This document shows positions 12,170 through 23,813 of a stretch of DNA of 64,000 nucleotides, one piece after another. A program made the position numbers and the translations under genes. This DNA comes from Psococerastis gibbosa (lineage: Eukaryota > Arthropoda > Insecta > Psocodea > Psocidae). The DNA lies in the NCBI GenBank assembly GCA_963971405.1, contig OZ020489.1, positions 23,152,290 to 23,216,289 of the forward strand. Direction: 5' to 3'. A model generated the notes under the pieces. It was not told the origin of the DNA. It ran no database searches and saw only the letters and a program-made list of their open reading frames with translations. The first letter of the stretch is position 1, and each line of letters starts with the position of its first letter.

Positions 12170-13905
12170 TGCTTTCCAATTTATACGTAGTATAAGGAAA
12201 GCTTTGTGATGGTCGAAATTTTCGATTCCGAGATTTCAACGGATTTACACGTTTTGAGGTCCCAGGAACCCAAAAAAGTGGTTTTTACAAAATGTCTGTC
12301 TGTCGGTCGGTCTGTCGGTCTGTCGGTCTGTCGGTCTGTCTGTTCGTCGATTTCCGGGCAACCTACTCGGTGGATTTGAGTGAAATTTGGCATGTAGGTT
12401 CACAAAAATCATACCTCGGGACCATTTTTTTTTTTTGGGCTAACTCAATTTGGGGGGGTTTTATTTTCAAAAAACTCCAAAAAAACGTCTAAAAACATTA
12501 TTTCTCAAAAACGGCTCCAACGATTTCTTTTAAATTCTCGTAGATTGTAGTCGTTATTAATGTTGACAAAATGCGGGGGGTCGCTTGCCCCTTGATAGTT
12601 TGCTTCTGGGGGTAAAAAAATAAAAATAACTAAATATTAATGAAAGAACCGGTCCGAGTTCACTCGAACATGCTTTCCAATTTATCAAAATTATTAGATA
12701 GAGAAAATTAGTAATTTTATGGCAAATATTTTTCCTATGGTTAAATTTCCGATATCTCGGGGGGGGGGGCGGTTGTCCACCTGACGTCACTGGAAGTGAG
12801 GTAAATTGGTAAATTCTCGATAGGTCAAACAAACACATTAATTACCACACAGCAATAATGGCAGGGCATGCAATGCATTTGAGCGCGAATTTTCTATCAT
12901 TTTTTTCAAAAAATAATTTTTTGGGCAAAATTAAATATTTTTTTGGGAAAGCAACCTATCCGGTTTCGTTACTCAATTTAACACCTAAAACATGCTTGAA
13001 GGTAGAAATCATCGATAGAAAGGTTTCGCATTTTTTAGTCATTTTTTCATTAAAATTTAGTTATTTTTATTTTTTACCCCCAGAAGCAAACTATCAAGGG
13101 GCAAGCGACCCCCCGCATTTTGTCAACATTAATAACGACTACAATCTACGAGAATTTAAAAGAAATCGTAGGAGCCGTTTTTGAGAAATAATGTTTTTAG
13201 ACGTTTTTTTGGAGTTTTTTGAAAATAAAACCCCCCCAAATTGAGTTAGCCCAAAAAAAAAATGGTCCCGAGGTATGATTTTTGTGAACCTACATGCCAA
13301 ATTTCACTCAAATCCACCGAGTAGTTTGCCCGGAAATCGACGAACAGACAGACCGACAGACCAACAGACCGACCGACAGACAGACATTTTGTAAAAACCA
13401 CTTTTTTGGGTTCCTGGGACCTCAAAACGTATAAATCCGTTGAAATCTCGGAATCGAAAATTTCGACCATCACAAAGCTTTCCTTATACTACGTATAAAT
13501 TGGAAAGCAAAAATGACTAAAAAATGCGAAACCTTTCTATCGATGATTTCTACCTTCAAGCATGTTTTAGGTGTTAAATTGAGTAACGAAACCGGATAGG
13601 TTGCTTTCCCAAAAAAATATTTGGTTTTGCCCAAAAAATTATTTTTTGAAAAAAATGATAGAAAATTCGCGCTCAAATGCATTGCATGCCCTGCCATTAT
13701 TGCTGTGTGGTAATTAATGTGTTTGTTTGACCTATCGAGAATTTACCTCACTTCCAGTGACGTCAGGTGGACAACAGCCCCCCCCCCCCCGAGATATCGG
13801 AAATTTAACCATAGGAAAAATATTTGCCATAAAATTACTAATTTTCTCTATCTAATAATTTTGATAAATTGGAAAGCATGTTCGAGTGAACTCGGACCGG
13901 TTCTT
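12170..13905 (+). mobile_element. Helentron-like non-autonomous element A (HINE/mini-me type), split by a nested copy
   Basis: Halves are 12170-12645 and 13509-13905. Features in order are a 5' GCTTTCC...GGAAAGC hairpin, a (GTCY)n tract at 12296-12345, the core 'TTTCCGGGCAACCTACTCGG' and 'GAAATTTGGCATGTAGGTT', homopolymer-rich middle DNA, a subterminal inverted repeat ATAAATTGGAAAGC, and a 3' hairpin CGAGTGAACTCG followed by GGACCGGTTCTT. A (GTCY)n tract plus this core, subterminal inverted repeats and a 3' hairpin are hallmarks of Helentron-derived elements. The flanks are T-rich, consistent with insertion between T and T without target duplication. Class assignment comes from structure, since no transposase is present. 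Confidence 0.75.
12646..13508 (-). mobile_element. Helentron-like element B, nested inside element A in reverse orientation
   Basis: This is a full-length copy of about 863 bp, reverse-oriented relative to A. Removing it rejoins A across 'taatgaaa' and 'aaatgac', as in the uninterrupted copy at 53.1-54.0 kb ('attttaatgaaaaatgact' read on its minus strand). It therefore defines the family termini: GAACCGGTCC at its 3' end and GGAAAGC at its 5' end. A and B together make a 1.7-kb near-palindrome. Confidence 0.75.
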
Positions 13906-14089
13906 GTTATTTATTTATAATGTTTATTGTCTTTTCTTTTTGATAATAATAATAATAATTTGTATACATCGTATGTGTTGGGACCACTCATTTTACGTTC
14001 AACCAGTCTGAACTCTAATTGGGCTAATTCCTTCAAATATCCTTATAAAGTTATAAACGATTTGTAATTTAATAGTGTTGAGTAGTAGG

Positions 14090-14260
14090 TCAACATTTAA
14101 TTACTAGTTTTATTTTATTTTATTATTATTATTTTATTTATTATTTTATTATTTTTTTATTGTTATTTTTTATTTATTTTTATTTTATTATTATTATTTT
14201 TTTATTGTTATTTTTTTATTTTTATTTTATTTATAAATTTATTTTTATTTTTTTCTAATA
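14090..14260. repeat. Low-complexity T/A tract
   Basis: Variable TTTTA and TTATT units over about 170 bp. They abut the 3' end of a truncated S1 SINE (minus strand) at 14262-14335 and may have grown from its A-rich tail. Confidence 0.7.
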
Positions 14261-14261
14261 A

Positions 14262-14335
14262 AAGATTATCCGCATACAAACTATTCAATGAATGTGTCCG
14301 AATAACCTCTTCAGTGGCCTCTGTAGGTAATACCT
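14262..14335 (-). repeat. SINE S1, 3' fragment
   Basis: Matches the 3' part of the copy at 28190-28370 ('ttcaatgaatgtgtccgaat', then 'ggcctctgtaggtaatacct'). The 5' head is absent. Confidence 0.6.
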
Positions 14336-15259
14336 TAGTTTAGGAACTTTTCAAAACTTTTCCTCCGGGGGAGACCCCTGGGGCCCCCTGCTTGCTGCGC
14401 TATGGATAAGTATATCTTTGTAACCGTGTAAAAATCTATAATATAAATCTATATCTAATCTAAATCCATAATATATCTATATCTAAATTATTTTGAAATC
14501 TCTGCTTTAAAGCCTTTCATACAAATACGTTCTACATGAGTTCTTAATGCTACACGTAATAACAGTTCAGCCCATGCTGATACTACATACCAGTCGCGGA
14601 TCTAGAATGAGATCAAAGAGGGGGGCTAAAATTAAATTTCGATTTTTTTTTTTATAAATAGGGCTGAAATATTGCAGTTTTACGAAGTTTCAGAGCAATA
14701 AGGGTTCCATATTATAGGTAATTAATACAATCGAGCACAAGGGGGGACCGGGGGTCTCCCCCGGGAGAAAATTGGTGAAAAATAGGACTGAAATAATGGG
14801 GGTTTACGCATTTTGAGGACCCTAATGGGGGGGGCTATATATATATAGGGGTCAAAAAAACTTGAGGTAAACAAAAGGGTCAAAATAGTAGTGTGTGGAA
14901 ATTGCAGCGCCTTAGGTGGCACCTCTCCAAACCCTCCAAGCCCTGCGCCAAATGGCAATCGCCAATCCCGGCGGTTTTCCAAGCCCTCCTCCCAACTGCG
15001 TCCTCCTCCCAACCCTACGCGGATTGGCGAAGTAAAGGACTACATACTGTACACGAAAGGTAACTCTTGATCTTATTATACTTATTATTACAATATAAAA
15101 TATGTATAGGCTATTATATATATTCAATCAAACTCTTACAATTGTGTTCACAAATAAAAAAGAAAAAGAAGCAATATGAAAAAAATGTCGACAATGTAGA
15201 AAAGGATTGCATGCTGTTCTATATTATGTTATATATTGTAAATGTTATTTAGGGCAGAT

Positions 15260-18200
15260 TCACTGATGGGACATAGCTTCTTGAATTCCCTCAACAACAG
15301 CATCTTTGCATTTTCTGATTATGAACTCCAATACGGCTGTGAAAATAAAAGATACAGTGGCCCATTACAATGTGTCATTATTAGGCTTGAGAACTTTGTT
15401 ATGTTAATGTTAAGTGGTAAATGTGCGAAATGAAAATACGGGCTTCACATTAAATTCATTTAGCACTTTAGAGTTTTAGACATTGACCGCAAGATTATAT
15501 TATACATCAGTACTTAATATTGATCTGTCAGTGACAGTCTATTGTAATGTGCGCATCATAGACGAATGATTTTTTTCGGAAGTTTTCTACTGCAGCCCGA
15601 TCATGGTAATTTTAATACCGGGGTTAATATAATACCATGTCACCTAATGGTATTATTTCAATACATGAACAGTAAATTCCAGAATTTTTTAAATTGTGAT
15701 GTTGGCAATACTTAAGAACTGAACTGACGCGACGCTGCCGTAGCAAATATAAATAAATATAAACACATATTGCCCTAAAAATGAACAATAAGTTTTAATT
15801 TTGAATTTTGAATAAATTAAGAATTGTAAATAATTTGTCTAAATCTAAGGCAGAAAATTAAGAAACTCACCAAAAATATAGCCGAAGATCATTCAATTGT
15901 TTAAATAGACACTCCTGCGACGATTATCAGCATCAAAAATTAAAAAATTCTGAAATTTACCGTTCATTTTTTTGGCAATTGAATTAATACCATCACGTGA
16001 CATGGTATTATATTAACCCCGGTATTAAAATCGCCAAGATCGGGCTACTGTGGGCCGATTATGGCGATTGGTATTAACTTACTCCTGGGGTTAAAACAGT
16101 AAACAAACAAATTTTGAATAGCACCTTCCATTGTAAAATTATCTTGTTTGCATTTTTAATACCCGGGTATTGTATTAACCCCGGTATTATAATCGCCATG
16201 ATAGAGCCGCTGGAGCGCCAATCAGGGTCGACTAATTGGTAATTTCATCGATAATTTTTTTTAAATTATTTACTAAATCCTACGGAATGCCGCAGGACAT
16301 TAATACTATGGCGTAGGCAATACTATGGCGTAGGCAATACTATGGCGTAGGCAATACTATTTGTTCTCCTTTGTAGGCGCATATGGTCATGCCGTAAATC
16401 CTTACTCTAGAGCGGCTTTATGTGTAAACCTAGCTTTAATCTTCTAGAATCTTATAAAGAACTGATGGTTCCATTTAAATTCATTCAGTTATTACGCATT
16501 ACGAATACCATTTTATCCTACTTTAAATTATCCAAGTCTAATTGAGTGGAATAATGTATTAATGTACGATACTCACTGACTTTTCCATCGCTATCCAAGT
16601 CAAATCTATTACTCTGGAAGTAAAATAAACTACTTATTAGAGAGAGCATTTGAAGATCCTGCATGCACAGTGAGACACTTTTTTTAATGCACTAGCCGGC
16701 CGCCATACCAAGTTCAATCTAGCTGACCAGAGCAGGTTCAAAGCTGCAGATAAATTGGTCGTGTGCACAGTGCCGGTATGGAAACATGGTAGGACTTGTC
16801 CTGATCACCTCCGAACTAATCGTGTGACTTCACTGTCTTTCCCAAGTGGTTCGGAATCCACTATAATCAGGAGGTCCACTGGAGTCCTATGGGCCCACAC
16901 CGTGGCCTGGGACTGTGTCAAACCATACTACTACTACTACTCTGGAAGTAAAATAAACTACTTATTAGAGGGAGCATTTGAAGATCCTGCATGCACAGTG
17001 AGACACTTTTTTTAATGCTCTATTTTATTTCACATTGTGTGCTGTCAATAAGACAAGTGTGGAATTGTATAAGTAATTAAATGATTGTTTTTCTGAATAT
17101 GACGAATATGGTTATGCATTAAAAAAGGAGCCTCGCTGAGTGTCATTGTAATGGGGTAGTACTGTTAAAGCGACTAGTAATAATACAGGTAGTTCCTATG
17201 TTTGTACATTATTTTTACCTACATGTACGAATGCATAATAAAACGGCAAACCCTTCAGCAACCGCCCTGCGCTCAATCCTACTCCTCTGCTCTCAAGGAC
17301 AGAGAGCAGCTTGGGGAGATTTAAGGCAGCCTGCCATCAATTTCTGGGGAATGTTGTGTGCGAGTAAATGAGTGAGTGCATGAATTTTTCTTTTCTTATG
17401 TTGTTTAGGCTATTTTTTTTTTTTTTTTTACAGGAAAACTATCTTTGTTCAAAAAATTTAATGTAAACAAAAAATTGTGCAGGTTAGCTGGAAGAGTAAC
17501 CCTTCGGGGCTAAAGCTCGCCTGAAAATAAAGACGATATTTCATTTCATTTCTGCTAAATCCGCCATCAGGTGGAATATAAAAGCATGGATCCAAAGGCA
17601 GAACACCGAAGCCAGTGCAGGAAAGACCTGGGCTTAGCTAATAAAAAAAGCCAATTCGATGCAGTCTACCCAGGTCCATCAGTGTCGCGGCGTTCAGGAC
17701 CACGACAAGCCATGAATACCTCGCTGCACACCTCAACCGCATTGGAGTCCGCCATTCCTGCGCTTGCGACCTGTGTGGACACCCCCGGATGGACGCAGAA
17801 CACCTCGTGTCGTGCCCGGCGATCGACCACACACCAGCAAATGAACACGAGTTCCAAAAAATCGCACGTCATTACTGGTTAGCGCGTCACCTAATAACCG
17901 ACATGCCAAGGGTGGGCGGTGGCTTGTAAGTAAGTGAGTGAGTAAGTGCGATTTCATAATAATCCAGTAAAGTTCAGCTGGCGTTTTTTTATGTTTTTGT
18001 GGGTGCAGAATCAGATTATGTTATTCACACCAATATTTCGTGATGAAAGATAGACAAAATTGCAGAAAGCGTGGAAAAGCCTCATCCATCCGCAATTATT
18101 TGGATATTCCTCGGAAATAGTAATATTTCGAACAAAAATTTGATAGTTTCTCAACTACAGCCTGAAAATCTCGGATGGGTCCGATTTTTCACATTTTAAT

Positions 18201-20559
18201 TTTCGGAAATGTTCCGCCCCTTTACTATACATTTGTTAGGTTAGCTACTTACCTTTTCACCAAGCCCTTCTTCATTATTATAAAATTCTGTATCGATGTA
18301 TCTTTGCACTAAACATCTGACTTTTCTGCATTCTTTAGAAGAGCAGCAGTTTAAACAAAAAAGAAAAAAACAGAAAATCAGTAGTTTTTTTAATGTCATT
18401 CTGTTCTAAAACAAATACAATATATATAATTTATAAATTTCATCCACCGAAAATTTCAATGTAACATAAATATTGCAGCCTAGACAAAATAATAGTGATT
18501 GATGACATTCTTTTACAAAGTTTATATAATTGAATATAAGGCATTTGTGGCAACACAGGACATACAGTATATATACACCTTATAAAATGCTTAAAAAATA
18601 TAAAGTGTCCGCTTACTTTAAATGTACATAGCGTACCTACCTATTTTGAAAATAATCCGACAGATATGTTTTCTCGACTGAGAAGTTTACCCAGGTGCTA
18701 CAGCTGTGTCCAAGGAAATGGTTTTTAACTTATGTAGGTACGAAATGATTTTCATGAGTTCATAGAGTAGGTAATGATCATAATTAATTCGATGGCCAGG
18801 TGGTAGCGTGTTTGTACTTGTGCAATGCACATATCATGCGATCGGAAAGTGTCGTATCTCAACACGGGTACTAATAGAGGTGACTGTAAAGGTCAATCGG
18901 ATACATCCATTAAATTGTTTGTTTACGATTAATCTTTTTTTTAAAATAAAAAGAAAAATATGCTACGATGGGTACTTCAATATTTTATGTTATTATAGGC
19001 TACTACTACAGTAGTGTAACAACAATTAGAGTTACAGAGTAGGTACATCTATTGAGATTTGTGGAAAACCGATCTACAAGCAGGTCAATTAGAGAAAAAA
19101 AGACGTGGAAAAATTGACGTCAACGGGATGCGAAACCGAGTCTTTTATAATTGATAAGGAGGCATACTTGGGTATGTCACATTAACGCCTCACACATTGT
19201 GACAATGTTATGTTTGCCCATTATCGCTTGCAACCAGTATAGTTTAGCTAAAAACTCTTGAGGAGCAAAGCCCACCGACCTCGTTTTTGATAGTGAGCAT
19301 GACATGACGTGGTAGCAGACATTCAACACAGTCTAAAAATGTCTGCTACCACGTCAATGTCATGCTCACTATCAGAAACGAGGTCGGTGGACTTTGCGCC
19401 TTAGGAAACAATACCGATAATGTCCGGGGTCGTTGGCGGAACAAGGCCTACGTCATTATTCTTTCTTTTTTTCCTTGCCCAGTATCCCATATAGGGCATA
19501 TATTTATATTAACTTATACAATATTACAAAACAAAAATCATACAATCCGAATCCCAAAGCTTTCGCTTGTGCGGGATAGATTACTCGGGAGTGCTGCATC
19601 AAGTTATAATGTACATTAATAAACTTCATCACAGTAAATTCAATTTATTTATCGCACCTCTAATATAGAACAGAATAGTTTTTAGAATAATAGTAAAAAT
19701 ACAATAAATTCTATTAGTATTATTACGGCTAATTAATGGTCAGTATTACAGTCACGTCCATAGTTACTTTTATTCTTAGACAAAACTATTTGTGATCAAT
19801 AAACCAACGAAGAAGTGCTCCATAGAATAAACGAAATGAGCGCTACTATGGCCACCATTTCAAGAACCGGTCCGAGTTTACTCGGACATGCTTTCCAATT
19901 TATCAATTATTAGGGAGAGAAAATGAATAATTTCATGGTAAATAATTTTCCTAAGGTTAATTTCGGATATCTCGGGGGGGGGGGGGGGTGTCCACCTGAC
20001 GTCACTGGAGGTGAGGTAACCTCAATATATTTAAAACACATTACAACACAGTAATAATGGCAGGGCAGGCAATGCATTTCAGCGTGAAGTTTCTATCATA
20101 AAAAAAAATAAAAAATGTTTGCGCAAAAGCAAATAGGTTTTTGGGAAAGCCAACTGTCCGGTTTCGTTACTCAACTTAACACCTAAAACATGCCTGAAGG
20201 TAGAAATCATCGATAGAAAAGTTTCGCTGAAATATTATTTTTTAGTCATTTTTCATTAAAATTATGTTATTTTTATTTTTTACCCCCAGAAGCAAACTAT
20301 CAAGGGGTAAGCGACCCCCCGCATTTTATCAACATTAAGAACGACTAGAATATATGTGAATTTAAGAGAAATCGTTGGAGCCGTTTTTGAGAAATAATTT
20401 TTTTAGACGTTTTTTTTTGAGTTTTTGGAGAATAAACCCCCCTCCCCCCAAATTGAGTTAACCCTAAATAAAAAAAAATGGTCCCGAGGTATGATTTTTG
20501 TGACCCTACATGCGTAATTTCATCAAAATCGACCGAGTAGTTTGCCCGGAAATCGATGC

Positions 20560-20598
<39 letters not shown>

Positions 20599-22447
20599 TT
20601 TCGTAAAAACCACTTTTTTGGGTTCCTGGGACCTGAAAACGTGTAAATCCGTTGAAATCTCGGAATCGAAAATTTGGATCATCACAAAGCTTTCCTTATA
20701 CTACGTATATTTTGGAAAGCAACAAGAAGAGGCAAATGGATGGGGCATATTCTGAGACACGAAGAGCTCATCATAAATATCATTGAGGGTATGGTTGAAG
20801 GCACCAACTCAGGAGAACGACAGAGGAAGGAGTACCCAGAGGATGTCATGAAGGACCTAGAGTGCGACACCTACAAAGGACTAGAAAGAACAAGACAAGA
20901 CAGAAAAGAGTGGAGAAGAAGACTAAAACCATCGCTGCAAACCAATCAATAGATTGCAACTCAAGAAGAAACCTGCGAGTTTTACCACTGGTGATATATT
21001 GTACTGAACATTCTGTATGCATACCGTACGTACTAAAGGAATGACCGGTAGGCATATATATGCATGTATAATCTTGGAGTCGGATCCCAGGCCACACAAT
21101 TTGGGACCATAGGTCCCCCAGTCGTACTAGTCGAGTTCTACTGCTTCTGCGAATCCCGTCATGGTAGCAGGTGGGATTACTGGAGCTCAACCGCAATTAG
21201 CAACAGTGCAACAGTGCACCCTAGACGCTCAAGTCTGCCCCCCCCCCCGCCCCAGATCACATGGCACTCAGCGATGTTCTATCCAATTCCAGCAGAGTCT
21301 TAGGTAGGCATTTATTAGGGGTATTCACTGTGTTTGGTTTACTCCAATGGGAAGGTCGGAAAATAGAAAACTACAGTTATTCTACGTAGAAATATGATGC
21401 CATGGAAACCTGTATACGTTTCCCCACATTACCCGACCGGTAGGTTGGGGAACGGCACTTGGGAAATTGAAAACGGCCATATTTGTTGTCGTTTTGAATT
21501 TTTATTTTTATTTAGTTTAAAAAATGAGCTCATGAATAAAAAAAAAAAGGAAACATGTGACAAGAGGTGGACGACTACTGCAGATGCTCATAAGTTAATA
21601 GCCAAAGGCAAAGAAACTTTGGAGGTAAGTTAGGTTAGGTTTTTCTATTTTTATGGTTGACGGAGGTATCCTCACGCTGAGCTATTTCTCTATTTTTCTA
21701 TTCCCTTTTTTATCAACGAGGTGAATACCCCTATTACATTATTTCCATTATAAAACTTGGAAAACTGCAATGGTGTCGTAGATTAAAATGTTTCCTGTTC
21801 TTATTCTAATAATATTAGGTATTTTGAGTAATTTGCAGGCATAGGCTGCTTTTATTACTATATAATATATTACTATATATATATATTATATATTATTAAC
21901 ACTGTCAGGTACTAAATCTTTTTTACTCCTGGGCCTCCTTGGCCATTTGAATGTGAAAATGCATACTCAAAACTATCTTCCGAGTGGGCTGCGAATATAC
22001 GGAATAACTTGCGAAGAAAAGCTGTAAACAAGAAAGGATTTTAATTTAAAAAGAAAAAAATCTGCTCATCATTAATGACCCATAATTGAACCAAACGCCA
22101 AGTTGACCATAGTATTGTATGTTATATACCTATATAATTATAGTACATAACAATGCGAACAAATTCCATGCTACGGTAATACGATAAGGTAACGTTTTGT
22201 GATATGATAGGTAAATAATTTGAACTTACCTCCAAGAATTTCAAACAAAATTCCTTCTCTTTTCGAGATGCCCGTATTTGGTTCATGTTCACTGCCCTAA
22301 AAGTGAAAATTATGTTTTTTTTTCATTGTCTGCATTTATGCAATAATTACAATTTTTTATTGCTGCCTAAAAACTCACACTTGTATCTGCAGTAACTCCA
22401 GCCACGAACACTCCAATTACAAATGACATTGCAAGCACCAAATTCAT
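15260..22447 (-). CDS. Small secreted single-EF-hand protein, five exons, 109 residues
   Basis: Minus-strand exons are 22379-22447, 22230-22296, 18253-18332, 16577-16613 and 15260-15336, of 69, 67, 80, 37 and 77 nt. They sum to 330 nt (109 codons plus stop). All introns are GT/AG and the phases join (0, 1, 0, 1). Residues 1-20 form a signal peptide (hydrophobic core, VTA|DT cleavage). Residues 35-36 are KR. Residues 77-88 form the canonical calcium loop DLDSDGKVTVLE, with ligands D77, D79, D81, T85 and E88. That loop is created only by joining the 37-nt exon to the last exon, which strongly supports the model. Cysteines are at 47, 52 and 94. Residues 38-72 could be a degenerate partner EF-hand. 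I do not recognise a named family; an extracellular Ca-binding peptide is inferred. Confidence 0.82.
15590..16050. mobile_element. Palindromic MITE-like element in EF-hand gene intron 4
   Basis: The left end 'gcagcccgatcatggtaatt' and 'accatgtcacctaatggtat' is mirrored at the right end by 'ataccatcacgtgacatggt' and 'cgccaagatcgggctactgt'. The arms also share 'taataccggggttaatataa'. The middle is AT-rich with no coding signal. Its ends resemble the TGGCGATTA family, suggesting a longer relative. Confidence 0.55.
16060..16210. mobile_element. TGGCGATTA palindromic MITE (one of at least nine copies)
   Basis: Palindromic, about 150 bp. Ends carry TGGCGATTR and its complement YAATCGCCA. Inside are 'aaaatgtaaacaagataatt' and its inverse around a centre 'aatggaaagtgct'. 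Other copies lie at about 1180-1375, 2165-2320, 22615-22715, 26925-27085, 27095-27240, 39705-39850, 48705-48790 and 49605-49715. Confidence 0.65.
16303..16361. repeat. 17-bp tandem repeat, about 3.5 copies
   Basis: The unit CAATACTATGGCGTAGG is repeated without visible change. Confidence 0.85.
16611..17016 (+). repeat. SINE S3 copy flanked by an approximately 80-bp direct duplication
   Basis: The SINE at about 16693-16932 has a (TAC)n tail. It is bracketed by near-identical copies of a segment at 16611-16692 and 16934-17016 that begins 'actctggaagtaaaataaac' and ends 'gacactttttttaatgc'. The left copy covers the first three exon bases, the splice acceptor and upstream intron of EF-hand exon 4. 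The right copy is an orphan acceptor. Target duplications of SINEs are usually 5-20 bp. Confidence 0.75.
17485..17550 (+). repeat. 3' tail of an unidentified retroelement
   Basis: 'taacccttcggggctaaagc' followed by 'tcgcctgaaaataaa' and 'gacgatatttcatttcattt' is a compact 3' end with a simple terminal repeat. No internal coding part is attached. Confidence 0.4.
17690..17929 (+). pseudogene. LINE ORF2 C-terminal fragment with CCHC-like zinc knuckle
   Basis: An open frame from 17711 to the TAA at 17927-17929 reads HEYLAAHLNRIGVRHS, then CDLCGHPRMDAEHLVSC (CX2C-X8-H-X3-C), then a WLARHLI end. This arrangement is typical of the C-terminus of I/Jockey/R1-like reverse transcriptase ORFs. Upstream the frame is broken. 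The terminal 'gtaagtgagtgagtaagtg' looks like a retroelement tail. It lies in intron 3 of the EF-hand gene on the opposite strand. Confidence 0.65.
18790..18965 (+). repeat. SINE S1 copy
   Basis: The head 'ccaggtggtagcgtgtttgt' carries an A-box-like TGGTAGCGTG. It continues with 'cttgtgcaatgcac', 'gcgatcggaaagtgtcgta' and the tail 'cggatacatccattaaattg' and 'cgattaatctttttttt'. Located in intron 2 of the EF-hand gene. Confidence 0.6.
19256..19405. mobile_element. Long-hairpin element H (copy 1)
   Basis: Near-perfect inverted repeat with arms of about 65 bp around a short loop. Arm ends read CCACCGACCTCG and CGAGGTCGGTGG. The loop-proximal part is GACGTGGTAGCAGACATT with its complement. Related copies are at 30243-30389 and 62817-62962, with a half copy at about 35998-36055. 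Confidence 0.75.
19455..19600 (+). repeat. Dispersed repeat related to 12003-12145
   Basis: Same order of motifs as the copy downstream of ELOVL ('ttccttgcccagta', 'agggcatatatt', 'ccgaatcccaaagct', 'gtgctgcat'). Located in intron 2 of the EF-hand gene. Confidence 0.45.
19790..20960 (+). mobile_element. RTE LINE 3' fragment split by a Helentron-like insertion
   Basis: LINE parts are 19790-19863 (TNEEVLHRINE) and 20721-20960 (KWMGHILRHEELIINII...DRKEWRRRLKPSLQTNQ, then stop). They match the 3' end of the LINE at 5.4-8.8 kb and are contiguous once the insertion is removed. The 20.7-kb part has an open frame of about 80 codons, so this copy is younger than the intron-2 LINE, but it is 5'-truncated. 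Confidence 0.75.
19864..20720 (-). mobile_element. Helentron-like element C
   Basis: Full-length copy in reverse orientation, starting GAACCGGTCCGAG and ending TTGGAAAGC. It carries the hairpin CCGAGTTTACTCGG at its 3' end, an 8-unit CAGA tract at 20556-20600 (GTCT on the sense strand) and the conserved core. Insertion into LINE coding sequence gives a second clean view of its ends. Confidence 0.75.
21060..21190 (+). repeat. Short dispersed repeat
   Basis: 'ataatcttggagtcggatcc', 'caggccacacaatttggga' and 'ccataggtcccccagtc' resemble 60690-60745 ('atgatcttggtactcaggcc', 'acaatttgggcccataggtc'). Class unknown. Confidence 0.4.
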
Positions 22448-23300
22448 TTTATAGGCTACAATATCTAAAATAAAATAAATAATGTAAAGAAACATACTTA
22501 TACCATTTTTTGCTTTATAAATACAAGTACCTAATGTACTTTTATCATAAATAAATAAAATAGGTATTATTGCTGCTTTCACAGCGGGCCTACTATGTAT
22601 TAACTTACTAGTAGGTTAAAAAAGTGTAAACAAAAATTATCTTATATGTCTTATGTTTCCATTTTTAATCCCAGTTAAGTTTAAAAATAATCACCATATA
22701 GGGTGGCCTTGCCGAAAATCCATTTTAAGTGTTACGGCCAATAGCTACTGAGGAGATTTTATAATTTTATGGTTATTATAGTAGAAACTTTGTGCCGTGG
22801 AATGATGAGCATACATATACAGTATATTAAAAATCAATCACCTTCCCCTTCTCTACTTTTAACTAATTGTTACAACATTGTTCTCATAGACTTAATTTAC
22901 TAATAATACTGTACAAAATGAGAAACTCACTTTACCCTGTGCGAAATATGAGCCACTATTTAGACAGCTGTATCGCACCTCACTGATACGACGCGTAAGT
23001 TTCTGGGCTGTGAAATAGTATAGTATATCTCCAGATTAAAATAAATACAGGGACGATGCTTGATACCAGAGGCGGATCTAGAACCTAACCTAACATAGGT
23101 ACAGTATTTCAGACTGTAGCCTACATGGTACAATGTAGTTTAATAAGAAAAATTACATGGCCATTTCACCCTGGAACCTACAGTCTAGTCTTTAAATAAA
23201 GCCAGACGCAGATTCAGGTTTTTTATGACTCGTCAGGGCCCAGGGGCTTAAACATGGGCTCTGAGAGACAGACGGTTTCTGGTATGGTTTCCTTATTAAG

Positions 23301-23490
23301 TGTAAAGTATTAAAATCAAACAAATTTGCACAATTTCCACAAAAAAACATATATATTGTTAAAAGTTAAAAAATTAAAAATGGTGTAACACCGAAACAGC
23401 TGTAACTGATTTTTAATTTTTTAACTTTTAACAATATATATGTTTTTTGTGGAAATTGTGCAAATTTGTTTGATTTTAATACTTTACACA
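23301..23490. mobile_element. Hairpin element with approximately 80-bp arms
   Basis: The left arm 'tgtaaagtattaaaatcaaa' to 'agttaaaaaattaaaaatgg' is mirrored at 23405-23488. The flanks share 'ggtttccttattaag' near 23285 and 23530, so the element may be larger, or that phrase may be a duplicated target. Confidence 0.6.
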
Positions 23491-23813
23491 TAGTGTTTCG
23501 TTTCCACGAAGTCACTAGAGAAACCCTATATTGGTTTCCTTATTAAGACTAAACCATCAGTCACCCTCATCAGCACTTAGCTCATATGAAACCCACATCC
23601 AAAACGTCACCCCTTCCCTAATTGTTCGATGACTGTGAGGCCCTGCCTCTAATGACTATTAACGTAGTAGACAAGTCCAACTAACCCTTTGATAAATAAT
23701 GATAAATAATAATATACCATTGACGCTAACCTTTCCCAATATATATGGGATACCTCCTTTTGCCAATATTATGCTTTAATAATGCAATATTAAACAGTGT
23801 ACATATACAATAA

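Noticed and set aside
12292..12492. Ser/Val/Cys-rich open frames over the (GTCY)n tracts (also near 13250, 20345, 32299, 53776)
   Set aside because: They are translations of the microsatellite core of Helentron-like elements. The apparent protein conservation follows from DNA repeat identity.
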